Positions 35,875 to 44,656 of a DNA stretch of 64,000 nt are shown piece after piece (position 1 is the first letter of the stretch; each line of letters opens with the position of its first letter). A model generated the notes under the pieces. It was not told the DNA's origin and searched no databases. It saw only the letters and a list, made by a program, of their open reading frames with translations. Source of the stretch: Opitutaceae bacterium (GTDB taxonomy: Bacteria > Verrucomicrobiota > Verrucomicrobiia > Opitutales > Opitutaceae); assembly GCA_016794625.1 (NCBI GenBank), contig JAEUGY010000070.1:1-64000 (forward strand), read 5' to 3'. A program made the translations under genes and the position numbers.

Positions 35875-36893
35875 GTCGCCGCGGGTGGTGGGTGATCGCC
35901 GCCGGGCTGGTCCTCTGCGCGGAAGCGTGGGCGGGCGGGCAGCGACTCGAGCTGAGCTGGCCCACGCCGGCGACGGGATGGAGCGAGCGCCGACCGCTGG
36001 AGTCGTTTGTGCAGCCGACGGCGTCGGGCGATCCGCTCTCCGGGACCTTTGGCAGCGTGCGCAGCGGGGGCACGCAGTTTCACGAGGGACTCGATCTCAA
36101 GCCCGTGGGGCGCAACCGCCAGGGCGAAGCGGAGGATCCGGTCTTCGCCGTGCTCCCGGGCATCGTCCGGCACATCGCCACCCGGGCCGGCGACAGCGGA
36201 TACGGACGCTACGTGGTGCTCGAACACCCCGAGGCCACGCCCGCCGTGTATTCACTCTACGCTCACTTGGCGGCGATCCAGCCGGGCCTGCAGCGGGGAG
36301 CCCGCGTGACCGGCGGTCAGGTGCTCGGGACCATGGGGAGAAGCGCCGGCGGCTACACCATACCGAAGGAACGCGCCCACCTGCACTTCGAGATAGGCCT
36401 GATGGTCACTGAGGAATTTCCCTCGTGGTACGCCGCGCGCGGTTTTGGCAGCCGCAACGAGCACGGACTCTGGAACGGCATGAACCTGATGGGCATCGAC
36501 CCGCTCGACTTCTTCCGGACCTATCACGGGAGGAGCGTCGACTCCTTCTCCGATTACTTCTCCCGAATGCCGGCGGCCGTGCGGTTGCGCATCGCGACGC
36601 GCCGCATTCCGGACTTCACGAAACGGTATCCGTCGCTCGTGACCGCGGGATCCGGCGAATTGCTGGCGGGTTGGGAGGTGTGGTTCACCGCCACCGGCCT
36701 GCCGTTTCGTTGGTCTCCGGTCGGCATCGCGTCCGTGATGGGATATCGCCCCAACGAAGTGCGCATCCTTGAGGTCGATGACGCCCTGCTTAAGACCATG
36801 CGGGGACGTTCGCTCATTGCGAAACGATCCGGTCGGCCGGTGCCGGGACGCGATCTGGAGACGGTGCTGCAACAACTCTTCGGATTGCCCTGA
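35871..36893 (+). CDS. M23-family peptidase, secreted
   Basis: A 340-residue exported protein with signal peptide (VIAAGLVLCAEAWAGG) and an M23/LytM domain at about residues 45-190. Zinc ligands are HEGLD (HxxxD) and HLHFE (HxH), with the core GYGRYVVLEH and SLYAHL. M23 enzymes cut peptidoglycan cross-links or regulate amidases. The C-terminal roughly 150 residues are not recognised. It ends the coupled operon that starts at hemW. The operon suggests an envelope-linked role for the secreted DUF62 protein as well. Confidence 0.87.
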   Translation: MSRRGWWVIAAGLVLCAEAWAGGQRLELSWPTPATGWSERRPLESFVQPTASGDPLSGTFGSVRSGGTQFHEGLDLKPVGRNRQGEAEDPVFAVLPGIVRHIATRAGDSGYGRYVVLEHPEATPAVYSLYAHLAAIQPGLQRGARVTGGQVLGTMGRSAGGYTIPKERAHLHFEIGLMVTEEFPSWYAARGFGSRNEHGLWNGMNLMGIDPLDFFRTYHGRSVDSFSDYFSRMPAAVRLRIATRRIPDFTKRYPSLVTAGSGELLAGWEVWFTATGLPFRWSPVGIASVMGYRPNEVRILEVDDALLKTMRGRSLIAKRSGRPVPGRDLETVLQQLFGLP

Positions 36894-36961
36894 GCGCGTC
36901 CTCCGGCCGGACCGGGTTTGGAGTTTGCTTCGCAAGGCTCCGCCGGACATCACCTCACGAC

Positions 36962-38740
36962 GTGGCTGTGACGCCTTCCTCACCTCCCTTTGCTCCCGCG
37001 GTGCGCTCCGTGCTGGTGTTCGCCTGGCTGGTGATTCTTGGAGGAAAACTGGCGACCATCGGCGCGTTCGGTACCGATCTGCCGTATTGGGACCAGTGGG
37101 CCAAGGAAGGGGAGCACATCCTGATGCCCTGGTTCCGCGGTCAGAGTTTTCTGACGGGCCTCGTTTCGCCGCACAATGAACATCGCATTGTCCCGACCCT
37201 CCTCCTCAATCTCGGGCTGGTGGTCGGGGGCGGCCAATGGGACGCCCGGGTGCAGTGCATCGCGAGCGCAGCCGTCCACGCCACCCTGCTGATCGGCATT
37301 GTCGGCTGGGCGTGGCGGCGGGTGGGCCGACATTTTGGGCTGGCCGCCCTCGGTTTGGCGGTGTTGATCGGCGCGTTTCCGATCGCGTGGGACAATGTCC
37401 TCGGTGGATTTCAATCCCAGTACTACTTTCTGGCGGGAGCGTCGCTGCTGGCGATGGAGCGCCTATTGTCGGCGCCGGTCGCCCGGTGGGGCTGGTGGGT
37501 GGGTCTCGCCTCCGGCCTGGTTTCGCTGGTGTGCATGGGATCCGGATTGCTGGTGGCAGTCCCTGTCCTCCTGGTCGTCCTGCTCCGGGCGGTGCGGCGT
37601 GAACCGCGCGGGCGCGACCACGTCGCCACGTTTCTGGCGGCCGCGCTGGTCCTTGGCGTGGGCATCTGGCTGCATGCAGCCGCACCGTGGCATGCCACGT
37701 TGCGGGCCAAAGGAGTCGCGGATTTTGTGCTCTACGTCCTCCGGAGCATGGCCTGGCCGGTGCCGGGAGTGATGGCGTTCGCACTGCTCGTGTGGGGCCC
37801 GTGGGTGACCCTGACAGTGCGGCGGATCCTGGGACACCGGTCGCCGGGTGACGACGCCCTGATCGCCGCCGGGCTTTGGGTTCTGCTGCAGTTCGCGGCC
37901 GTCGCGTATTCGCGGGCCGGCGGTTCGACTCATCCCGCCGCGCGCTACGGCGACATCTCCTCGCTCGGGCTGCTGTTTGGATTCCTTTCCCTGGTCTCCG
38001 TGGCGACCGCCTGGCCCGCGACGACACGGCGCGTGACCGCGTGGGTGACAGGAGTCTGCGCGGTGGCGGCACTGGTGGCCGCGGTGGTGCAGGTCTGGAA
38101 AGGAGATCTTCCCGTCCGCAAGGGTCAGTATTGGGCTTTCGAGGACGCCGTTCGGAGATTCGTCGCCGACGATAATTTTGCCGAATTTGAGAAACGCCCG
38201 TTGCCCTTTCCTTTGGCGGACTGGCTGGCGCGCATCCTTCGCGATCCAGGGATCCGGAACGCCATGCCGTCGAGCGCGGGGGTTTCCCTGGCCGGCGAGA
38301 ATCAGGTCAGTGTTCCCCGCGCCGGCGACGGACAGGCGGCGTCGCGCGTCTGGACGAGTGAGCCGCTGCGGCCGGGCGCGCCGTATTGGCGATTGGAGTT
38401 TGCGGGCACGTTTGATCCCCGGTCAGCCCATCTGACGGTGCGGGATGAAGGGGGCGCGGTGTTGCGCTCTGTGCCCTGGCCGGAAAAGGGAGTAGGCCCC
38501 CGCGGTGAAATCATGATTGCGGCGCCGTCGGTTCCGAGCCGACTCGAACTGCGCCTCGACGGCGCGGCGGACGAAGTCACGCTGGTGCTGCCGCGGGCGG
38601 TTAGCCTCGTGTCGTGGCTGGGCTGGCGCCTTGCCTCCTGGGGATGGATGATAGTCGGGCTGGCGACGGCCGGAGCGATCATCAGCGCCGTGCAAGTCGC
38701 TCGGCGCGCTCCGGACGGCGCGCCGGAAGGCGCTCGCTGA
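36962..38740 (+). CDS. Polytopic membrane protein, paralogue A (unknown, possibly GT-C)
   Basis: A 592-residue protein with roughly 9-11 hydrophobic segments, an N-terminal helix, a large conserved first loop and a soluble beta-rich C-terminal part ending in one more helix. The first loop carries WDQW..EG, PHNEHR and GQWDAR; further on come NVLGGFQSQYYFL and MGSG. The same blocks occur in order in the protein encoded at 41238-43121. An acidic first extracytoplasmic loop after TM1 is typical of GT-C glycosyltransferases, but no sequence signature proves this. The start is GTG at 36962 (or GTG at 36968). Confidence 0.6.
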   Translation: MAVTPSSPPFAPAVRSVLVFAWLVILGGKLATIGAFGTDLPYWDQWAKEGEHILMPWFRGQSFLTGLVSPHNEHRIVPTLLLNLGLVVGGGQWDARVQCIASAAVHATLLIGIVGWAWRRVGRHFGLAALGLAVLIGAFPIAWDNVLGGFQSQYYFLAGASLLAMERLLSAPVARWGWWVGLASGLVSLVCMGSGLLVAVPVLLVVLLRAVRREPRGRDHVATFLAAALVLGVGIWLHAAAPWHATLRAKGVADFVLYVLRSMAWPVPGVMAFALLVWGPWVTLTVRRILGHRSPGDDALIAAGLWVLLQFAAVAYSRAGGSTHPAARYGDISSLGLLFGFLSLVSVATAWPATTRRVTAWVTGVCAVAALVAAVVQVWKGDLPVRKGQYWAFEDAVRRFVADDNFAEFEKRPLPFPLADWLARILRDPGIRNAMPSSAGVSLAGENQVSVPRAGDGQAASRVWTSEPLRPGAPYWRLEFAGTFDPRSAHLTVRDEGGAVLRSVPWPEKGVGPRGEIMIAAPSVPSRLELRLDGAADEVTLVLPRAVSLVSWLGWRLASWGWMIVGLATAGAIISAVQVARRAPDGAPEGAR

Positions 38741-38744
38741 TCCG

Positions 38745-41186
38745 TTAGCGCAGCAAGTCGCGGAGGTCGGAGAGCGAGAGCTTGGCGGCGGCGGCGTCGC
38801 TCGCCTCGAAGACATCGGCGAGCAGGGCGCGCTTTTCTTCCTGTAGCGCGAGCACCTTTTCCTCGACCGTGCCGGAGCAGATCAACTTGTAGCTTGTCAC
38901 CACCTTCTGTTGCCCGATGCGGTGCGCACGATCCGTGGCTTGGGCCTCCGCGGCGGGATTCCACCACGGATCGAAGTGAACCACGGTGTCGGCGCCGGTC
39001 AGATTGAGTCCGGTGCCGCCGGCTTTGAGGGAGAGCAGAAAGACGGGCAGGTCGCGCTCCGACTGGAAACGATCCACTTCGGCCTGACGCTGGCGTGTCG
39101 TCATGGAACCATCGAGGTAGGCATAGGGCACCTCCTGCTGGTCCAGTTCCTGCCGCAAGAGGGCGAGCAACGAGGTGAACTGGGAGAAGACGAGCAGGCG
39201 ATGCCCATCATCCAAGGCCTCCGCGAGCAATTCACGGAAGGCTTCCAGCTTGGCCGAGTCGGCGGTCTCCGTGGAAGCATCCGCGGATGAGCCCAGGAGC
39301 CGTGGGTCGCAGCAGACCTGTCGCAACCGCAACAATTGAGTCAGCGTCGCGAGCCGCAGGGCGTTCTCGCTGGCGCCGCCCGCCTCGAGATCGAGCAGCG
39401 CTCGTTCGGTTTGCTCCTGAACCGAGCGGTAGAGTGCAGCCTGGGGAGCGGACAATTCACACCAGAGGACCTGCTCGATTTTGGAGGGCAGTTCGGGGGC
39501 GACCGCGATTTTCGTGCGCCGCAGAATATACCGGGCGGTCTGCGCACGCAGACGTTCGTCATACCAGGCCCGTTCGTCGCCCCGGGTGCCTGCGGGCACC
39601 GGGGAGAGAAAACCGGGCATGAGAAAGTCGAAGAGCGACCGCAGGTCATCGAGCGAGTTCTCCAGCGGCGTGCCCGTCAGCAGACAGCGTCCTCGACTAC
39701 GCAGCGAGCGCAGGGCCTGCGCGTTCTGGGATCGGCGGTTCTTGGCGTGTTGCGCCTCGTCGCCCACGATGCACGCAAATTCGATCGCATCGAGCCAGGT
39801 GTGGTCGCGCACGAGGGTTCCGTAGGAAGTGACGACCAGGTCGCAGGCGAGCAACGAAGCGGCTGACGCGGTGCGACCGGCCCCATGATGAACACAGACG
39901 CGCAGGTGCGGGGTGAAACGGGCGGCCTCGCGCCGCCAGTTTTCCAGGAGGGAGGCCGGGCAGACCACCAGCGCCGTACCACCGCCGTCGGCCAGCACGG
40001 AGCTGATCAAGCCAAGGGCCTGCAGCGTCTTTCCGAGTCCCATCTCGTCCGCAAGAATGCCCGCGAGCCGGTGGCGATGCAGGTGATGAAGCCACGCGAC
40101 GCCCAGTCGCTGATAGGGACGCAGCGCGCTGGAGAGTGGCTCCGCCAGCGTGACGGGAGCGAGAGCCGTGAGGGTGCGCAACGCCTCGCTCCGGGCCTTC
40201 CAGCTGGCCGGCGGTTCAAAGTGAGGGGCGACCTCGGCCAGAATGTCCTGGGCCTCGGACAGCCGGGCCGCCGGCAGCCGGTGCACCCGCCGCGCCGCCA
40301 ATCCCTGTGTCCCCGCGTCGCCCGCCAGAGCACGTTGCGCATCACTCAGCCGCTTGAGCTGGTGGGGATCAATGAGGTACACCTTGCCCTGATCCTCGAT
40401 GTAGCCCCGATTCGCCGCCACCGCGCCGCTGACCGCGGCGTCGTCCGCCCGACCGGCGCGCAGGCCGAGCGAGAGGGTAAAGCCGTCGCGGGCTTCCACC
40501 GCGTCCGCGGTCACCTCGACCGCCCGGATATGAGCGGTATTCCGTTCAAAGTTCGACGAGAACTCCGCCCGGAAATCCGCCCGCAGAAGGGAACCATGCG
40601 CGGCGAGAAAGTTCAGCACCCGGTGACGATCCCGCAGCCACCAGCGACGGTTCGAGGGCTCCAGCGCAAATCCGCTCCCTTTGAGCAGGTCATGCGCGGC
40701 TGCATACGAAGCGTGGTCCCGGGACGGCAGCGCGATTGAGAGAAAATGCTCCGATCCGTCCACCTGCAGCGGTGTGGCGACCGACACGCTGCCCTGGGTG
40801 GAACGAAGAGATGGCGCGGGGCGTGCAGCGCCCGAGGATGCGGCCGGGGCAGCGGGGGCGGCCAGTGGGGAAGGGGACGTTGCCGTCTCCAGCAGTTCAC
40901 TCACGCCTCGCAGAAGATGCCCCACCCACAGCAACGGCCGTTGCGGTTCATTGACCCAGAAAAATGCCGGCAGTCCCTTGAGATGGCCGACCAGTTCACG
41001 CAGCTGGCTGCGATTCAATTGGAGCATCAGGACCGCCGCCGGCCGGGCCCCGAAGCGTTGCAGCGCGGCCAGCGCCGGAAGCCACTGAGGTTCCGGCGGG
41101 CGCGACAGGTCGAGTTCCACCTTGATGGCGATGGCATCGCGGACGGCGGCCGAGGAAAGATTGGGAGGGAGCAGCAGCCTAAGCAT
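38745..41186 (-). CDS. SNF2-family helicase
   Basis: An 813-residue Swi2/Snf2-type ATPase, a double-strand DNA translocase of the RapA/HepA-like bacterial group. The N-terminal 350 residues are poorly conserved with an Ala/Pro-rich linker. The helicase core has ILADEMGLGKTLQALG (motif I), DEAQ box (VGDEAQHAKN), LTGTPLENSLDDLRSL, RRTK, the motif IV-V region LLVFSQFTS, SLKAGGTGLNLTGAD and DRAHRIGQ. No SWIM zinc finger is seen. It ends 4 bp from the stop of the convergent membrane-protein gene and is preceded by the paralogous membrane-protein gene. Confidence 0.92.
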   Translation of the reverse strand: MLRLLLPPNLSSAAVRDAIAIKVELDLSRPPEPQWLPALAALQRFGARPAAVLMLQLNRSQLRELVGHLKGLPAFFWVNEPQRPLLWVGHLLRGVSELLETATSPSPLAAPAAPAASSGAARPAPSLRSTQGSVSVATPLQVDGSEHFLSIALPSRDHASYAAAHDLLKGSGFALEPSNRRWWLRDRHRVLNFLAAHGSLLRADFRAEFSSNFERNTAHIRAVEVTADAVEARDGFTLSLGLRAGRADDAAVSGAVAANRGYIEDQGKVYLIDPHQLKRLSDAQRALAGDAGTQGLAARRVHRLPAARLSEAQDILAEVAPHFEPPASWKARSEALRTLTALAPVTLAEPLSSALRPYQRLGVAWLHHLHRHRLAGILADEMGLGKTLQALGLISSVLADGGGTALVVCPASLLENWRREAARFTPHLRVCVHHGAGRTASAASLLACDLVVTSYGTLVRDHTWLDAIEFACIVGDEAQHAKNRRSQNAQALRSLRSRGRCLLTGTPLENSLDDLRSLFDFLMPGFLSPVPAGTRGDERAWYDERLRAQTARYILRRTKIAVAPELPSKIEQVLWCELSAPQAALYRSVQEQTERALLDLEAGGASENALRLATLTQLLRLRQVCCDPRLLGSSADASTETADSAKLEAFRELLAEALDDGHRLLVFSQFTSLLALLRQELDQQEVPYAYLDGSMTTRQRQAEVDRFQSERDLPVFLLSLKAGGTGLNLTGADTVVHFDPWWNPAAEAQATDRAHRIGQQKVVTSYKLICSGTVEEKVLALQEEKRALLADVFEASDAAAAKLSLSDLRDLLR

Positions 41187-41237
41187 GACGGTTCGGAGAC
41201 GCAGGGACCGACGGCCGACGGCCGCCGTTCCGCGGGG

Positions 41238-43121
41238 TCACGGCGTTGAAAGGGACGCCTTCTCCCCTTCGTCCGCCGCGCCAGCGCGCGTGACTGCAGG
41301 AAGCGTGATGAGGAGGAAGCCGGCGCTGATCCACGTCAGCAGGGGAGCGTGGGAGGCCAGCCGCCAGCACCAGTAAGAACCCGAGGCCATGCCGATGGGA
41401 GCCGAGAAAGCCAGCCAACCCTTCGGATCCTCATCGCGCGCCACCACGCGGAAAGGTTCGTTGGGTGCCGCCACATAGGCGGCGCGCCATTGGTTCGGAA
41501 CGGTCTTGCTCGGTCGGACATGACCCAGGCGGCGCGTCATATCCGCCGACCAAAGTTCGAGCCGGGTCCGCTCCCGGCCGAGATCGCCCGACGTCTCGAA
41601 GACCAGATAGCCAAACTCGGGCCTGGGCTGCACCGCACTGCGCCATTCACCCGTGCCATCGGCACCGCGGATACGATCAAACGAACCCCACGTTGGCGCG
41701 AGGAGCAGGTCGGGTGTTTCCGGGGACGCACCCGGCGACTGAAAGCCCGTGCTGCGATCCTCCGCCAGCGGCATGGCGGCGCGCACGCTGGCTGGAAGCA
41801 GGTGCCGCAGTTCCGGGTGGGCAGTCCGTTCGATGAAGAGTTCGACGCTGGGATAGGGAATTTCGCCCTCCTTCAACCACGACGCGTCCTGGGTGGCCAG
41901 ATACAGTCGGGCGTGGGTCGTGCTGCGCTTGTACCACTTGCCCACCTCGATCAGATCGTAAGTGAAGAGTCCGCGGGCATGTCCGTAGAGCCCGTGTCCG
42001 ATGGCCAGGGTCCATGCGCCGATCGCCACCACCGCACCAAGCCGTGCGCGGTGGCCGAGATTCGAGCGATTGAGCAGCACCATGCCGGCGGCCAGATTGA
42101 CCAGCAAACCCGCGGTGTTTGTGTCGAAGTACCGCGAAGCCGGCCAGAGCCCGCCGGCGCCGCGGGCGTAGGCGGCGGCGAGAAACTGGACGATGACCCA
42201 ACCGCCAATCGCCACGATTACCCGCTCGCGCGGATCAAACTCCGGCCGCGACTGAATCCAGAGCACACGGACCGCCAGGATCAACCACGGGAGATACGTG
42301 AGCGCACCGAACGGCGTGAACGAGGTGACCGGCCATTGCAGCGAACGCCACAGCGTCCACCCAAACTCAGCGAAGGAATGCGCCCGCAGCGGTTCATGCG
42401 CGGTGAACTCCACGTGCAGCGCAATGCCCGCGGCCATGACGATGAGACACGCGATCAGGGTGATGGCATGACGTCGGGCGGCGCGCCAGGGCGCTCCCTC
42501 GAGGACGAGCAACGAGACGAAGACCATGCCGGCCGCGGCCGGACCTGACGCCATGCTGAAAAGGACGAGGATCAGACACAGGATGCCCAGCCACCAACCC
42601 GCCGTCAGGGCCCGGCATCTCAGGCAGCGGTCGATGCCGATAAAGGAGAGACCAAGCAGAAAGTACTGCTGCGAATGAAATCCGCCCAACGTGTTTTGCC
42701 ACGCGTGGGGAAGCGCGAAGGTCGCTACGAGTGCGAGCGCCCACAGAAGCCGTTGCCAGCGTTGCAGCAGTAGAGGGCGAACCCAGAACCATAGCGCGAC
42801 GGCAAGTGCGCTGTGCAAAGCCGAGTTCACAAAAATCTGAATGCGAGCGTCCCATTGGCCATTCACGAGCACGACGCCAAGCGCCACCAGTTTCGTCAGT
42901 ACGACGCGGTGTTCGTTGTGAGGGGCAAACAGGTCGAGGACGTGGAGCTTTCCCTGGCTCCAGGGCAGGAGCAGATTCACCCCCTCCGCGTCCCACTGAT
43001 CCCAGTTGGGCACGTCGCTACCGTAGTTTTCCACCACCCACAGTTTGGCGAAGAAAAGGGTGCAGAAGAGCGCGACTGCAAAGACAACGCGGTTGGATGA
43101 ACGGACAACGGAATGGAGCAC
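41238..43121 (-). CDS. Polytopic membrane protein, paralogue B (unknown, possibly GT-C)
   Basis: A 627-residue homologue of the protein at 36962-38740. Shared blocks in order are GSDVPNWDQWDAEG, LFAPHNEHRVV, VNGQWDARIQ, NTLGGFHSQQYFLLG, a GWW..G helix, MASG, and a C-terminal beta-rich domain after PSVELFIERTAHPELRHLLP. About ten hydrophobic segments are visible. The strictly kept polar residues in the first loop (W-D-Q-W, H-N-E-H-R) look catalytic or ligand-binding. The downstream (minus-strand) neighbour is the SNF2 helicase 51 bases away. Function unknown; a polyprenyl-linked sugar transferase is the leading guess. Confidence 0.6.
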   Translation of the reverse strand: MLHSVVRSSNRVVFAVALFCTLFFAKLWVVENYGSDVPNWDQWDAEGVNLLLPWSQGKLHVLDLFAPHNEHRVVLTKLVALGVVLVNGQWDARIQIFVNSALHSALAVALWFWVRPLLLQRWQRLLWALALVATFALPHAWQNTLGGFHSQQYFLLGLSFIGIDRCLRCRALTAGWWLGILCLILVLFSMASGPAAAGMVFVSLLVLEGAPWRAARRHAITLIACLIVMAAGIALHVEFTAHEPLRAHSFAEFGWTLWRSLQWPVTSFTPFGALTYLPWLILAVRVLWIQSRPEFDPRERVIVAIGGWVIVQFLAAAYARGAGGLWPASRYFDTNTAGLLVNLAAGMVLLNRSNLGHRARLGAVVAIGAWTLAIGHGLYGHARGLFTYDLIEVGKWYKRSTTHARLYLATQDASWLKEGEIPYPSVELFIERTAHPELRHLLPASVRAAMPLAEDRSTGFQSPGASPETPDLLLAPTWGSFDRIRGADGTGEWRSAVQPRPEFGYLVFETSGDLGRERTRLELWSADMTRRLGHVRPSKTVPNQWRAAYVAAPNEPFRVVARDEDPKGWLAFSAPIGMASGSYWCWRLASHAPLLTWISAGFLLITLPAVTRAGAADEGEKASLSTP

Positions 43122-43284
43122 GGAGGACAGGAACGGAGAAAGATCAGCAAAGCGGAGCTGAGTGATCGGTTGCGAATCGAAAAGCGGACGTCCAAGTTGC
43201 GAGCACAGTCATTCGCAGATAAAGTGCAAGACCTGAGCGGGTGGCTCCTCCCAGTGTCGGGCGGGTCGCGGAAGACAGCCGGGA

Positions 43285-44268
43285 TCAGCGCCAGGCGTGT
43301 GCGAACAGGTTGTAGTAAAGAGGCGTGCCCTCTGGGCTGCGCAGGGGATGTTCCGTGTGCAGCCCCACTTCGATGTTCGGGTAGAACGGCCGCAGTGCTT
43401 CGGCCAGACTCCAGCGCGTGAAGAAGTTCTTGTGGTCGGCCTCCAGCATGTGCCACGGCACCGCCAGGTAGCGTCGCAAGTAGGCCAGTAGTTCCGCGTT
43501 GGGCACGGAAAGAAACAGTCGGTCCGGCGCGACCCGTCGCACTTCGCGAAGAAACGCCGGCACGTCCGCGATGTGTTCCAGCACTTCGATCGCCATGGCG
43601 GCGGCGTAGGCGCCGTCGGGAAATGGGAGCGCGCCGCCCTGAACCTGGGTATGGGGCAGGCCGGCCGCAGCCATGGCCGCGCAGTCCTCCGCCTTCATCT
43701 CCGCTCCGTGCCAGCGATGGCCCAGGGCTCGGAGTTTGGAGCCGTACCAGCCCAGGCCACAGCCCACGTCGAGAATGGAAACCGGTTCCGGACCGAGGCT
43801 GCGGGCGATGAGGGCAAGGACCTCACCGCTGCCTTCGGCTTGTGAAGGTCCTGAGGTGTAGATGTGCTCGCGATGGTGCAGGGGTGGAAAGTCCTGCCGC
43901 AGCAGAATGCCGTAGTCGCTGGTTCGATGGTCGAATCCACTCCACGACAACATCCGCTCCGTTGACGCGAGTATCCGTCCCTCTCCTTTGACGAGCACCC
44001 GCAATGGCGCTTCGCCACCGAAGGGTCCGGCCGCCGCATGGGCGACAAGCGAAAACCCGCTGCGCGTACCCTCGCTCCAACCCTGTTGGAGATTCACGTC
44101 GGGGCGGACGAAGAGGTGCCGGGTTGAACCCACGCAGTGCCCGCCCACCCAGGCTTCGACGAGGATCGCCTGGTCTCCGGATCCGTCCGGCTGCAGCCAG
44201 CCTTCCACGCGAAAGCAGAGGGCATCGCAGCGCTGGCCCGCCTGGGGCGTGTCGAGACAAAGCAGCAT
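43285..44268 (-). CDS. SAM-dependent methyltransferase with N-terminal extension
   Basis: A 327-residue class I methyltransferase. The first 130 residues are a separate beta-rich region (FRVEGWLQP..., VLVKGEGRI) of unknown role. The methyltransferase domain starts near SILDVGCGLGWYGSKL (motif I), with LPFPDGAYAAAMAIEVLEHI (post-II) and FLSVPNAE. This resembles Methyltransf_11/UbiE-like enzymes and those found in glycan clusters. The substrate is unknown. It is transcribed toward the membrane-protein paralogue B, 163 bases upstream of it, which may point to a shared cell-surface role. Confidence 0.8.
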   Translation of the reverse strand: MLLCLDTPQAGQRCDALCFRVEGWLQPDGSGDQAILVEAWVGGHCVGSTRHLFVRPDVNLQQGWSEGTRSGFSLVAHAAAGPFGGEAPLRVLVKGEGRILASTERMLSWSGFDHRTSDYGILLRQDFPPLHHREHIYTSGPSQAEGSGEVLALIARSLGPEPVSILDVGCGLGWYGSKLRALGHRWHGAEMKAEDCAAMAAAGLPHTQVQGGALPFPDGAYAAAMAIEVLEHIADVPAFLREVRRVAPDRLFLSVPNAELLAYLRRYLAVPWHMLEADHKNFFTRWSLAEALRPFYPNIEVGLHTEHPLRSPEGTPLYYNLFAHAWR

Positions 44269-44656
44269 GACTCAGGGTGAAGGTAAACAGGGCATCTCGC
44301 CGAGGCGAAAGTAAGAGGCGGGCGTGAAGAAAGGGCCGCCGATAAGCCAGAGTACAGGCGCGGAGCGACAAGTTGGCCACTCCCTGCGGCGAACAACAAA
44401 GGGAGAGGGAGTGGGCTCGAGAACCTGTGCTGACACCGGCCTTACCGTGAAATTCATGCTAAAGTGAACGTGTCGCCGCCGCCTCGTTTGCCGATCCCGC
44501 GGAGGGAGAAGTCCCAAGCCCATGGGGTGCTGTTACCTCGGAAAAAGCCTGATTGACGCATGCGGGACTGGCCGGTCTCCCTGCTGTTTCACTTGCGTCA
44601 GTGCAACCTCGGCCCCCGCGCGAATGCTTGCAAAGTAGGGGCGTCGCGGTTCGGTC
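44269..44656. other. Divergent intergenic region, no gene seen
   Basis: The 388 bp separate the divergent methyltransferase and subtilase genes and must hold both promoters. I see no convincing -35/-10 pair, no sigma-54 site, no known riboswitch core and no RNA gene. Short open frames here lack starts and family resemblance. Confidence 0.5.
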
